DNA from: Sphingomonas sp. | GTDB taxonomy: Bacteria; Pseudomonadota; Alphaproteobacteria; Sphingomonadales; Sphingomonadaceae | Direction: 5' to 3' | Assembly: GCF_025362505.1 (NCBI RefSeq) | Contig: NZ_JANYGG010000013.1 | Location: 1 to 64,000, forward strand | Length of the DNA stretch: 64,000 nucleotides | Part shown: in pieces, positions 15,379 to 24,684 of the stretch | How the letters are laid out: each line of letters starts with the position of its first letter | How positions within the stretch are numbered: the first letter of the stretch is position 1 | The notes under the pieces: model-generated | Seen by the model: the letters and a program-made list of their open reading frames with translations, nothing else | Told to the model about the DNA's origin: nothing | The model's database searches: none | Program-made: the position numbers and the translations under genes

Positions 15379-16193
15379 GCGACGAGCCTTTCGCGCAGCT
15401 CGGCGTCATGCTGGCGAGGGGCCTGCACACCGAAGAATTTCTCGAACGCCACCGCCGCCTGGCCAACCAACATCTGCAATCCGTCGATCGTTGCCAGGCC
15501 GCGTTGCCGGGCGGCGGCGAGCAGCGGCGTTTCCAGTGGCGAATAGACGATGTCGTAGACGATCGCATCAGGTCCGAGACTGTCGAGCGACACCGGCAAG
15601 TCGGGCTGGCCGGCCATCCCGAGCGAGGTGGTGTTGACCAGGAGTGCGGGGTCTATCAACGGGTCGCCGATCGCGCCGGGGCGGATCTCGAGCGGCGCTC
15701 CGATCGACAGCGCAAAGTCGGCGGCACGTTGTTGGCTGCGGCCCAATACTGTCAGATTGAATTCCGCTTCGAGCAGAGCAATCGCGATCGATCGCGCCGC
15801 GCCGCCGGTGCCCATCAGGCAGGCCGTTCGCCGGCGATCATCGTCGAACCGCCCTTCAAAAGGTTCGAGGAATCCCGCCCCGTCGCTATTGTAACCGGCC
15901 AGCACATCGCCTTCCCGGACCACCGTATTGATCGCGCTGATCTTTGCCGCCGACCGATCGATCCGGTCGATCTCGCCCCCGACGAGCCCCTTGAGCGGCA
16001 TCGTCACGTTGCAGCCCAGCCAATCGGCATCGGCACGCACCTGCGTGAAATAATCCGCGGCGGCCAGTGCCGACACCCGGCGCGAGCGATACTCGGCATC
16101 GATGCCCAGCTTCCCGAGCCAGAAATTGTGGATCAGCGGGGACTTCGACTGCGCGATCGGATCACCGATCACTTCGGCATACGGCCGCGTCAT
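15375..16193 (-). CDS. aroE: Shikimate dehydrogenase
   Basis: AroE reduces 3-dehydroshikimate with NADPH in aromatic amino acid synthesis. The 272-residue protein has the substrate-binding SKSPLIHNFWL (about residue 16), the catalytic-lysine segment CNVTMPLKGLVGGEIDRID and GYNSDGAGFLEPFE. The NADP-binding loop is MGTGGAARSIAIALLE, and a C-terminal DGLQMLVGQAAVAFEKFFG helix follows. The start is ATG 16193, which overlaps the maf stop by 4 bp; the listed ORF start is internal to maf. Confidence 0.95.
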   Translation of the reverse strand: MTRPYAEVIGDPIAQSKSPLIHNFWLGKLGIDAEYRSRRVSALAAADYFTQVRADADWLGCNVTMPLKGLVGGEIDRIDRSAAKISAINTVVREGDVLAGYNSDGAGFLEPFEGRFDDDRRRTACLMGTGGAARSIAIALLEAEFNLTVLGRSQQRAADFALSIGAPLEIRPGAIGDPLIDPALLVNTTSLGMAGQPDLPVSLDSLGPDAIVYDIVYSPLETPLLAAARQRGLATIDGLQMLVGQAAVAFEKFFGVQAPRQHDAELRERLVA

Positions 16194-16774
16194 GACGTCA
16201 TTTCGCCGCGCTCCCGAAGCGCTCCCAGCAACGGCAGCAACGGCAAGCCGAGCACCGTGAAATGGCTCCCGTCGACCGCCTCGAACAGCGTCGCACCGCG
16301 TCCTTCCATGCGAAACACCCCCACGCAGCCCGCGACTTCGGGCCACTCCGCCACCAGATAGCGGTCAATAAACGCTTCCGACAGGTCGCGCACTGTGAGG
16401 ATCGACCGTTCGGCGTGAGACCAGTCGATTTCGCCACCGCGGGCCAATGCTACCGCGCTCACCAAAGACAGCGATTTGCCCGAGAAGAACCGCAGATGCT
16501 CGGCGGCCTCGCTCCGGTCGCGCGGCTTGTCGAACCGGCGCCCGGCACATTCGGCGATCGAATCGCTGCCGATCACCCACGCTGCGGGCGCCCGTTCGCT
16601 CACCTCGACCGCCTTCGCTTGCGCCAGCCGTGCGGCAAGCGCCTCGGTCGATCCATCGAAGCCGATTTTCAGCGCCTCCTCGTCGACGGCAGGCCGCTCG
16701 GCCGCGAATTCGAGCCCGACCCCGTCGAGCAGCGACCGGCGGATTATGCTCCCCGACGCGAGGATGACCGTCAT
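16190..16774 (-). CDS. maf: Maf family nucleotide pyrophosphatase
   Basis: Maf proteins hydrolyse nucleoside triphosphates, often modified ones, to monophosphates. The 194-residue frame begins MTVILASGSIIRRSLLDGVG, the family's nucleotide-binding start, and includes WVIGSDSIAECAGRRFDKPRD with conserved acidic residues. The C-terminal part has AGCVGVFRMEGRGATLFEAV. ATG 16774 is chosen because the family begins within a few residues of ILAS. It is the first gene of the leftward maf-aroE-coaE-dnaQ operon and faces the putative origin. It is a Maf-like protein rather than clearly the dTTP- or m7GTP-specific subgroup. Confidence 0.9.
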   Translation of the reverse strand: MTVILASGSIIRRSLLDGVGLEFAAERPAVDEEALKIGFDGSTEALAARLAQAKAVEVSERAPAAWVIGSDSIAECAGRRFDKPRDRSEAAEHLRFFSGKSLSLVSAVALARGGEIDWSHAERSILTVRDLSEAFIDRYLVAEWPEVAGCVGVFRMEGRGATLFEAVDGSHFTVLGLPLLPLLGALRERGEMTS

Positions 16775-16800
16775 CGCCTTAATCGCCGGATGGACAGACC

Positions 16801-16934
16801 TGTGGAAAAACTCATGATGTTCCGTAGCCCGACAGCGGGGACGGTCCAATGGGCCAACCGCGTCCCGAACCGCTCATTCACCATTCCCATGCTCATCCAC
16901 AACCCGTGTTGGCCATGCGGGACGCTGTGAATCA
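16801..16934. promoter_or_regulatory. Cluster of DnaA-box-like sequences
   Basis: Within 134 bp there are TTTTCCACA (reverse strand at 16801), TCATCCACA (16893) and TGATTCACA (reverse strand at 16926), each one base from TTATCCACA or TTATTCACA. TCATTCACC (16874) is a weaker match. The TGAT-type boxes resemble the moderate-affinity DnaA sites described for Caulobacter. The promoters for maf and hemE should also lie in this region. Confidence 0.6.
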
Positions 16935-16949
16935 TGGGGAGGACGCGAT

Positions 16950-16976
16950 GCGACTCGCCCATTCGCGGCGAGTCGC
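16950..16976. repeat. 10-bp inverted repeat in the origin region
   Basis: GCGACTCGCC and GGCGAGTCGC are perfect inverted arms around a 7-base spacer (cattcgc). It lies between the DnaA-box cluster and the AT-rich segment. It could be a protein-binding palindrome or a hairpin in the hemE leader. Confidence 0.7.
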
Positions 16977-17087
16977 GTCTCCACCCTGCCTGTTGGCAAA
17001 TGCGGGACGCCCCACTAAACCCCGCGACCCAGCGACCATCTACACCTTCATCTCTATCTTTAAGAATCTATAAGAATAGGAAGATAA

Positions 17088-18158
17088 GTGGCGTCCTCGC
17101 CTGAACTCTCCTCACTCGTTGCCGCGGCGCCCGCCGACAAGCCGCTGCTTGCCGTCCTGCGCGGCGAACGGCGCGACCCACCGCCGTTGTGGATGATGCG
17201 CCAGGCCGGCCGCTACCTCCCCGAATATCGCGCGCTCCGGGCGACCAGAGATGGCTTCCTCGGGCTGGCCTATGATCCCGAAGCCGCCGCCGAGGTCACC
17301 CTCCAGCCGCTGCGCCGCTTTGCGTTCGACGGGGCAATCCTGTTCTCCGACATCCTCATCGTGCCCCATGCGATCGGCCAGCATCTCGAGTTCGTCGCCG
17401 GCGAAGGCCCGCGACTTTCCCCTCCGCTTGCCAATGCTTCGCTGGACGACCTCCAGCCGGTGCTGGAGCGCCTCGATCCAATCTACGGCACCGTGCGCAG
17501 GGTGAAGGCTGCTTTGTCGCCTCAGACGACATTTCTGGGGTTTGCGGGAAGCCCGTGGACCGTCGCCACCTACATGGTCGCGGGCCAAGGCAGCCGTGAA
17601 CAATCCGAGGCCCGCCGGTTTGCCTATGCCGACCCGGTCCGCTTCCAGGCGATCATCGAACGGATCGAGGAGGTCACGCTGACCTATCTCTCGGGCCAGA
17701 TCGAAGCGGGCGTCGATGCGCTCCAGCTGTTCGACAGCTGGTCGGGCAGCCTTGCGCCGGCCGAGTTCGAACGCTGGGTCATCGCTCCGACCGCGCGGCT
17801 CGTTTCCGCGCTCAAGCAGCGCTACCCGCACATCCCGATCATCGGCTTCCCCAAGGGCGCCGGTGGCAAGCTTGCCGCTTACGCGCGGCTGACCGGAGTC
17901 GACGCGATTGGCCTCGACGAGACGGTCGACCCGGTATGGGCCAACGCCGAATTGCCCGCGGGGCTGCCGATCCAGGGTAATCTCGACCCGCTCGCGCTCA
18001 TCGCCGGCGGAGAGATGCTGCGCAACGCGGTCGAGCGTATCCTCGATGCTTTTGCCGGCCGTCCGCACGTCTTCAACCTCGGACACGGCATCCAGCAGGA
18101 CACGCCGATTGATCATGTCGACCAGCTCGTCGCGCTGGTGAAGGGGACGCCTCGATGA
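17088..18158 (+). CDS. hemE: Uroporphyrinogen decarboxylase
   Basis: HemE removes four carboxyl groups from uroporphyrinogen III to give coproporphyrinogen III in heme synthesis. The 356-residue TIM-barrel enzyme shows the signature PPLWMMRQAGRYLPEYR (about residues 31-47), AILFSDILIVPHAIG, GFAGSPWTVATYMVAGQGS, and DALQLFDSWSGSL. The start is GTG 17088 with AGGAAG 6 bases upstream. Its stop overlaps the hemJ ATG by 4 bp. Its position beside the putative origin matches Caulobacter. Confidence 0.96.
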   Translation: MASSPELSSLVAAAPADKPLLAVLRGERRDPPPLWMMRQAGRYLPEYRALRATRDGFLGLAYDPEAAAEVTLQPLRRFAFDGAILFSDILIVPHAIGQHLEFVAGEGPRLSPPLANASLDDLQPVLERLDPIYGTVRRVKAALSPQTTFLGFAGSPWTVATYMVAGQGSREQSEARRFAYADPVRFQAIIERIEEVTLTYLSGQIEAGVDALQLFDSWSGSLAPAEFERWVIAPTARLVSALKQRYPHIPIIGFPKGAGGKLAAYARLTGVDAIGLDETVDPVWANAELPAGLPIQGNLDPLALIAGGEMLRNAVERILDAFAGRPHVFNLGHGIQQDTPIDHVDQLVALVKGTPR

Positions 18159-18607
18159 ACAACTGGGTTGGCTTTCTCGGTAACGCCTATCCGTGGGTCA
18201 CCGCCGCCCATGTGACCTTCGTCATCTTCTGGATGGCGGGGCTGTTCCTCCTCCCCCGTTTCTACATTTATCACCACGCCACCGCCGCCGGATCGGTCGA
18301 GGACCGCGCCTGGATCGAGCGCAACAGCCGCGTGCGGTCGATTATCCTCACTCCGGCGATGCTGATCGTGTGGGCGCTCGGGCTGCTGCTCGCGTTCCAC
18401 ATTGGCGCGTTCGGGCAGCACTGGTTCGATGCCAAGCTGCTGCTCGTGATCGGGCTGACCGGTTATCAGGGCTGGCTCGGCGCCTATGGCCGCAAGCTCG
18501 CTGCGGGCAAGCGACCGCTCGCGAACAGGACGCTGCGCATCATGAACGAGATCCCCGGCATCGCCACCGCGCTGATCGTCGTGCTGGTAATCGTAAAACC
18601 CTTCTAG
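18155..18607 (+). CDS. hemJ: Protoporphyrinogen IX oxidase HemJ (CopD-like membrane protein)
   Basis: HemJ oxidises protoporphyrinogen IX to protoporphyrin IX in many alphaproteobacteria and cyanobacteria that lack HemG/HemY. The 150-residue protein has four membrane helices. The conserved histidine and arginine residues lie in AAHVTFVIFWMAGLFLLPRF and YIYHHATA, and the family segment KLLLVIGLTGYQGWLGAYGRK is present. It is translationally coupled to hemE, which supports the heme role. Its TAG stop lies inside the first of two palindromic repeats. Confidence 0.93.
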   Translation: MNNWVGFLGNAYPWVTAAHVTFVIFWMAGLFLLPRFYIYHHATAAGSVEDRAWIERNSRVRSIILTPAMLIVWALGLLLAFHIGAFGQHWFDAKLLLVIGLTGYQGWLGAYGRKLAAGKRPLANRTLRIMNEIPGIATALIVVLVIVKPF

Positions 18608-18652
18608 GGTTTGCGACATCGAGAACGTCAAACCCTTCCAGGGTTTGCGACA
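18596..18652. repeat. Two copies of a 23-bp palindrome-containing repeat at the hemJ 3' end
   Basis: AAACCCTTCYAGGGTTTGCG followed by ACA occurs at 18596 and again at 18630, a 34-bp period. The two copies differ only at the Y (T or C). The core AAACCCT-tc-AGGGTTT is a near-perfect palindrome. The first copy contains the TAG stop of hemJ. There is no T-run, so these are not clear intrinsic terminators. Confidence 0.85.
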
Positions 18653-18803
18653 CTCCATATTGACTCGAGCAGGACCGAGACCTAACGCCCGTCGCCAGAC
18701 GGCCGCACCGGCCAGTTTCCCCCTTCGTCGGTGCGCACCCCCTTTCCGAGCGGCGTCCTGTCGCGCGACGAATTTCCCTTTCGCTCCACCATAAGAGCCA
18801 GAT

Positions 18804-20060
<1,257 letters not shown>

Positions 20061-20161
20061 ATTTTCGGTTCGCAATCGGCGCTTAACGAGGGCCGGTTTG
20101 CTGGCTTGAATATACGCAAGCGCGGCGCCATTGTGCCGCGTATGAACCGCAAGGCCGACCA

Positions 20162-20881
20162 ATGACCGATCTCCTGCTGGCCCTTCCTCTGGTCGAAGCT
20201 TCGGCAGGTCTCGGCGGACCCGGTGCGATGTGGGCGGCAATCGTCAACGACTTTTCGAATATCGGAGAACCGGCTGCCTTTGCCGTTTTCCTCCAGGTAT
20301 TGATGATCGATCTCGTCCTGGCCGCCGACAATGCGATCGTCGTCGGCGCGCTTGCCGCGGGGCTCCCGGCGGCTCAGCGCAAGAAGGTCATTCTCATCGG
20401 CGTCATTGCCGCGCTCGTCCTGCGCGTCGCTTTTGCGCTCGTGGTGACGCAGCTGATGGCGATCGTCGGTCTCGTCCTGGCCGGTGGTTTCCTTCTGCTG
20501 TGGGTGTCGTGGAAGATGTGGCGCGAACTGCACCACGGCGCCGGGGAATCGGCCGGCTCGCCAGAAATCGCTGGCGACGAGGATAGCGGCCTGCGCCCCG
20601 CGAAAAGCTTTGCTGGCGCCGTCTGGGCGGTCGCCGTCGCCGATGTGAGCATGAGTCTCGATAACGTCCTGGCGGTCGCTGGCGCAGCGCGCGAGCATCC
20701 CGGCATATTGATCGTCGGGCTGATTTTCGCGGTCGCGTTGATGGGCCTCGCCGCCAACATCATTGCAAAATATATCGAGCGATTTCGCTGGATCGGATAT
20801 ATCGGCCTCGCGGTGATCGTCTATGTCGCGGGCAAGATGATCTACCAGGGGTGGCATGAGGTCGCCCCGCTCTTTGCCTAG
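20162..20881 (+). CDS. TerC family integral membrane protein
   Basis: This 239-residue protein has about seven hydrophobic helices. TerC-family acidic membrane motifs are present: FLQVLMIDLVLAADNAIVV and AVAVADVSMSLDNVLAVAGA, each with an aspartate-asparagine pair likely to bind metal. The family includes tellurite-resistance TerC and manganese exporters such as Alx/YceF-like proteins; metal export is plausible but unproven here. Its TAG stop is immediately followed by the mnmE ATG, so the two are likely cotranscribed. Confidence 0.88.
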   Translation: MTDLLLALPLVEASAGLGGPGAMWAAIVNDFSNIGEPAAFAVFLQVLMIDLVLAADNAIVVGALAAGLPAAQRKKVILIGVIAALVLRVAFALVVTQLMAIVGLVLAGGFLLLWVSWKMWRELHHGAGESAGSPEIAGDEDSGLRPAKSFAGAVWAVAVADVSMSLDNVLAVAGAAREHPGILIVGLIFAVALMGLAANIIAKYIERFRWIGYIGLAVIVYVAGKMIYQGWHEVAPLFA

Positions 20882-22159
20882 ATGAACTTCGGGGACACCA
20901 TCGCTGCGCTGAGCAGCGGTCGCCCCCCCGCCGCCGTCGCGATCATTCGCACCAGCGGTCCCCGGGCAAACGCCGCCGCCCAGGCTCTCGCCGGCCCACT
21001 CCCTGCCCCACGCCAAGCCTCCCTGCGCACTCTTCGCCACCCGCAAACCGGCGCCGAACTCGATTCAGTCCTGCTCCTCCGGTTCGACGCCCCCCTCACC
21101 GCCACCGGCGAAGATATCGTGGAATATCAATGTCATGGCGGACGCGCGGTGGTCGCTGCCATTCTCGACGCCTTGACGTCACTTGGCCTCCGCCAAGCCG
21201 TGCCCGGCGAATTCACCCGCCGCGCGCTGGCCAATGGCCGCATCGACCTGACCGAAGCCGAGGGTCTCGCCGACCTGCTCGAGTCAGAGACCGAATCGCA
21301 GCGTCGCGCCGCGCTCGCGCTCGCCGGCGGCGCCCTCTCGCGCCAAATCGACGTCTGGCAGTTGCGCGTCGTCGACCTTTCCGCTCGCGCGGAAGCCGCG
21401 ATCGACTATGTCGGGGACGAGGACGAGACCGCGACCGATACGAGCGACCTGCGCGCCGAAGCGCTCGCCCTCGCCGCCGATCTCGACCACTGGCTCGCCC
21501 GCCCCCGCGCCGAGCGCTTGAAAGACGGCATCCGCGTCGTCGTCGCCGGCCCGCCCAACGCCGGCAAATCGAGCCTCGTCAACGCGCTCGCCGGAAGCGA
21601 CCGCGCCATCGTCACCGACGTCGCCGGGACCACGCGCGATTCGATCGAAGTCCCGCTCGCCATCGACGGCGTCCCGCTTGTCCTGATCGACACTGCGGGC
21701 TTGCGTGAGACGAACGATGCGGTCGAATCGCTCGGCATCGCGCGCGCCCGCTCCGAAGCCGCCCGCGCCGAGATCCTGCTGTGGCTGGGCAACCCGGCAA
21801 AGGCGCCCGCGCATCCCCACCTTCTCCTGATCGCTCCGAAATCTGACCTCGGCGCCCGGGGCGGCGATGGCGCGTCATCCGTGTCCGCACTCACCGGGGC
21901 GGGTATCCCGCAATTGCTTGGCAGGCTTGGGGTCGCGGCGACGTCGCTTCTCCCGGCGGAAGGCGACGTCGCGCTCAACCAGCGTCAAGCGACCGCCGTT
22001 GCGGAAGCGGCCGACCGGCTCAGAACCGTGCCAACCGACTTGCTTCTCCTCGCAGAAACGCTTCGTTCTACCCGTGTCGCCTTCGATCGATTGACCGGAC
22101 GCGCCGGGGTCGAGGACGCCATTGATGCCCTCTTCACCCGCTTCTGCCTCGGCAAATGA
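20882..22159 (+). CDS. mnmE: tRNA uridine-5-carboxymethylaminomethyl GTPase MnmE
   Basis: MnmE, with MnmG, makes the cmnm5 modification at wobble U34 of several tRNAs. The 425-residue protein has the N-terminal folate-binding domain (MNFGDTIAALSSGRPPAAVA, EYQCHGGRAVVAAIL, PGEFTRRALANGRIDLTEAE). The inserted G domain has GPPNAGKSSLVNALAGSDRA (about residue 222), DVAGTTRD and DTAGLRE. The family's terminal cysteine motif is present as FCLGK. The start codon follows the terC stop with no gap. A parS site begins at the base after its stop codon, and mnmG follows about 110 bp downstream. Confidence 0.96.
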   Translation: MNFGDTIAALSSGRPPAAVAIIRTSGPRANAAAQALAGPLPAPRQASLRTLRHPQTGAELDSVLLLRFDAPLTATGEDIVEYQCHGGRAVVAAILDALTSLGLRQAVPGEFTRRALANGRIDLTEAEGLADLLESETESQRRAALALAGGALSRQIDVWQLRVVDLSARAEAAIDYVGDEDETATDTSDLRAEALALAADLDHWLARPRAERLKDGIRVVVAGPPNAGKSSLVNALAGSDRAIVTDVAGTTRDSIEVPLAIDGVPLVLIDTAGLRETNDAVESLGIARARSEAARAEILLWLGNPAKAPAHPHLLLIAPKSDLGARGGDGASSVSALTGAGIPQLLGRLGVAATSLLPAEGDVALNQRQATAVAEAADRLRTVPTDLLLLAETLRSTRVAFDRLTGRAGVEDAIDALFTRFCLGK

Positions 22160-22175
22160 TGTTCCACGTGAAACA
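22160..22175. promoter_or_regulatory. parS centromere site 1
   Basis: TGTTCCACGTGAAACA is an exact match to the classical bacterial parS 16-mer bound by ParB. It lies in the mnmE-mnmG spacer, beginning the base after the mnmE stop. It is about 5 kb from the putative oriC and 3.4 kb from parB. Confidence 0.95.
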
Positions 22176-22222
22176 CCCCTCCCTGTAGAAGGAGGGGCGA
22201 GGGGCGACTCAGCGCAGCTGAG
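22176..22222. other. Two small hairpins between parS and mnmG
   Basis: CCCCTCC-ctgtagaa-GGAGGGG and CTCAGC-gca-GCTGAG form two consecutive stems between mnmE and mnmG. No T-run follows, so their function is unclear. Confidence 0.6.
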
Positions 22223-22270
22223 CGGGAGTGGGTTCTTGCCGCAAGCGCCACCTCCCCGTAAACGCTCCCC

Positions 22271-24076
22271 ATGTACGACGTCCTGATCCTCGGCGGCGGC
22301 CACGCCGGCTGCGAGGCTGCAGCTGCAGCTGCGCGGCGAGGCGCGCGCGTCGGACTGATCACTTTCTCGACCACGAACCTCGGCCAGCTGTCGTGCAATC
22401 CGTCGATCGGTGGCGTCGGCAAGGGCCATCTGGTGCGCGAGTTGGACGTTTTCGATGGCCTGATGGCCCGCGCCGCCGATGCTTCCACGATCCACCGCCG
22501 GATGCTCAATCGCAGCAAGGGCAGCGCCGTCCACGGCCCGCGCATCCAGGCCGACCGCCCCGCCTACCGCGCGGCGATTGCCTCGCTGATTGCCGACGCT
22601 GGAGTCACCCTGATCGAAGGCGAAGTTGCCCGACTCCGGCTGGAAGGCAGCGCGCTCATCGGAGTCCATTTGGCCAGCGGCCAGTCGATTGATTGCCGCG
22701 CCCTGGTCATCGCCACTGGCACCTTCCTCGGGGCCAAACTATTCTGCGGGCTGGACGAGAGTACCGGTGGCCGCGTCGGCGAGCGCTCCGCATTGGGTCT
22801 CGCCGACCAGATCGAGGAACTGGGACTGGCCGATGGCCGACTCAAAACCGGAACCCCGCCGCGCCTCGACGGTCGGACGATCGACTGGGCTCGCCTCCAA
22901 AGCCAGCCTTCCGAGCCGGCCAACTGGTCGATGTCCGCCTTCCCGCCCGGACGCCGCCTCCCTCAGGTCGATTGCGCGATCACCCGCACCACTCCCGAAA
23001 CGCACGCCATCATCGAGACCAATATCGACCGATCGCCGCTCTTTGCTGGCGCGATCAAAGGCCGCGGTCCACGCTATTGCCCGTCGATCGAAGACAAGGT
23101 GAAGCGCTTCGGCGATCGCGACGGCCACCAGATCTTCCTCGAGCCCGAAGGCCTCGAAACCGCCCTCGTCTACCCCAACGGCATTTCCACCTCGCTTCCA
23201 AAAGACGTGCAGCACGACTTCGTCCGCTCGATCCCGGGGCTTGAGCGCACCGAGATTGTTCAGCCCGGATACGCCGTCGAATATGCATTTCTCGACCCCC
23301 GGCGGTTAAATTCGCGCCTCGAGCACCGCGATCTTGCCGGGCTGTTCCTGGCTGGGCAGGTCAATGGCACCACCGGTTATGAAGAGGCGGCGGCGCAGGG
23401 TCTCGTCGCCGGCCTCAACGCAGCCGCCCATGCGATCGACCTTGCGCCGGTCACCTTCGATCGCGCGGCAAGCTACATTGGTGTGATGATCGACGACCTC
23501 ACGCTTCACGGCGTCACCGAGCCCTATCGGATGATGACTGCGCGCGCTGAATTCCGCCTTCACCTCCGCGCCGACAACGCCGCAACCCGTCTCGGCCAGC
23601 TGGCGATCGACGTTGGCTGTGTGGGCGATGACCGACGCAGGGCGATCGAGGAACGCCGAGTCGGTCTGGTCGGCGCCACCTGCCGCCTCGACGAACGCGC
23701 GCGCGAGTCCGAGCTGAGCGCCGAGGGCGGCCCTGTCGTGCGCTCGTTGCGCGAATGGATCGTCCGCCCCGAGTTTCGAGACGCCGCCATCGCGCGCCTG
23801 GGTGATGGCGTTGGGATCGAAGAGGTGATCGCGGATGCGCAATACGCCCCCTATTTGCAGCGGCAGAGAAGCGAATGGGTTGCGTTGCGTGAAGATCGAA
23901 ACGCCCACATCCCATCGAACTTCACGTTCAGCGCCGTCTCCGGCTTGTCTAAGGAGATGGTCGATCGCTTGTCGGTAGCCCGCCCCGAAAGCTTGGCTCA
24001 GGCTGGTCGCGTGCGGGGCATCACCCCCGCTGCATTGTCCGCGCTTCACTTCGCGCTGGTTCGCGCCGCCGTATGA
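22271..24076 (+). CDS. mnmG: tRNA uridine-5-carboxymethylaminomethyl modification enzyme MnmG (GidA)
   Basis: MnmG is the FAD-dependent partner of MnmE in wobble-uridine modification. The 601-residue protein begins MYDVLILGGGHAGCEAAAAA, the FAD-binding dinucleotide fold. It has GQLSCNPSIGGVGKGHLVRE, a GidA signature, GPRYCPSIEDKVKRF, a second signature, and LAGQVNGTTGYEEAAAQGL. The C-terminal helical domain ends in AALSALHFALVRAAV. Its stop overlaps the rsmG ATG (ATGA). The order mnmE-mnmG-rsmG-parA-parB is the classical origin-proximal cluster. Confidence 0.97.
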   Translation: MYDVLILGGGHAGCEAAAAAARRGARVGLITFSTTNLGQLSCNPSIGGVGKGHLVRELDVFDGLMARAADASTIHRRMLNRSKGSAVHGPRIQADRPAYRAAIASLIADAGVTLIEGEVARLRLEGSALIGVHLASGQSIDCRALVIATGTFLGAKLFCGLDESTGGRVGERSALGLADQIEELGLADGRLKTGTPPRLDGRTIDWARLQSQPSEPANWSMSAFPPGRRLPQVDCAITRTTPETHAIIETNIDRSPLFAGAIKGRGPRYCPSIEDKVKRFGDRDGHQIFLEPEGLETALVYPNGISTSLPKDVQHDFVRSIPGLERTEIVQPGYAVEYAFLDPRRLNSRLEHRDLAGLFLAGQVNGTTGYEEAAAQGLVAGLNAAAHAIDLAPVTFDRAASYIGVMIDDLTLHGVTEPYRMMTARAEFRLHLRADNAATRLGQLAIDVGCVGDDRRRAIEERRVGLVGATCRLDERARESELSAEGGPVVRSLREWIVRPEFRDAAIARLGDGVGIEEVIADAQYAPYLQRQRSEWVALREDRNAHIPSNFTFSAVSGLSKEMVDRLSVARPESLAQAGRVRGITPAALSALHFALVRAAV

Positions 24077-24684
24077 TTGATCGCTTGAAGCAGGTTTCGG
24101 GCCGCGATGTTCCACGTGAAACATATGAGCGGCTCGAGGCCTACGCCGCCCTGCTGGTCGAAGAATCCAGCAATCAGAACCTCATAGCCGCTTCGACCCT
24201 CGATCAGATGTGGGAGCGGCACCTCGTCGATTCGGCTCAATTGCTCCGCTATGCCCCGGCGGGCAGCTGGGTCGATATTGGATCGGGGGCTGGCCTTCCC
24301 GGTGTCGTCATCGCCATCCTCAGCGGCGATCCAGTCACGCTGGTCGAGCCCCGCCGCTTGCGCACCGAGTTCCTGACCCGCGTCAAAGTTCGTCTGGACT
24401 TGTCCAACATCACAATCATTCACGGCAAGGGAAGTGCCATGTGCGCGAAGTTCGAGAAGATCACCGCCCGCGCTGTTGCGCCCGCGACCGAACTCCTCGC
24501 CATGACGCACCATCTGTCCCGTCCCGACACCGTCTGGTTGCTCCCCAAGGGCCGAAGCGCGCAGAAGGAACTGGATGAAGTGCGGCGGTCGTGGCAGGGT
24601 GCGTTTCAGCTGGAGCCGAGCCTGACCGACCCCGATGCGTCGATCCTGCTCGCTACCGGCGTCGTGTCGAGGGGAAAGCGATGA
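24073..24684 (+). CDS. rsmG: 16S rRNA (guanine-527-N7)-methyltransferase RsmG (GidB)
   Basis: RsmG methylates G527 of 16S rRNA; its loss gives low-level streptomycin resistance in many bacteria. The 203-residue protein has the SAM-binding motif WVDIGSGAGLPGVVIAIL (about residues 73-90). It also has LVEPRRLRTEFLTRVK, a family motif, and ITARAVAPATELLAMT. The gene overlaps mnmG and parA by 4 bp each. A perfect parS site is embedded in its codons 12-17 (D-V-P-R-E-T), so both coding and centromere constraints act on this segment. Confidence 0.95.
   Translation: MIDRLKQVSGRDVPRETYERLEAYAALLVEESSNQNLIAASTLDQMWERHLVDSAQLLRYAPAGSWVDIGSGAGLPGVVIAILSGDPVTLVEPRRLRTEFLTRVKVRLDLSNITIIHGKGSAMCAKFEKITARAVAPATELLAMTHHLSRPDTVWLLPKGRSAQKELDEVRRSWQGAFQLEPSLTDPDASILLATGVVSRGKR
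24108..24123. promoter_or_regulatory. parS centromere site 2 (inside rsmG)
   Basis: A second exact TGTTCCACGTGAAACA lies inside the 5' part of rsmG, 1.95 kb from parS site 1. The palindrome is read in frame as part of DVPRET. Confidence 0.95.

Larger units (their letters stand above)
16775..17087. other. Putative chromosomal replication origin (oriC) between maf and hemE
   Basis: This 313-bp non-coding region separates leftward maf from rightward hemE. In Caulobacter crescentus oriC lies next to hemE, with maf-aroE-coaE-dnaQ nearby on the other side. Visible elements are DnaA-box-like TGTGGAAAA (16801), TCATTCACC (16874), TCATCCACA (16893) and TGTGAATCA (16926, reverse TGATTCACA). There are also GANTC sites at 16929 and 17064, a 10-bp inverted repeat at 16950, and an AT-rich block (ATCTTTAAGAATCTATAAGA) just before hemE that could be the unwinding element. 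Genes diverge on both sides, and parAB/parS are 5-9 kb away. No box is a perfect TTATCCACA, and the extent is uncertain. Confidence 0.72.
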
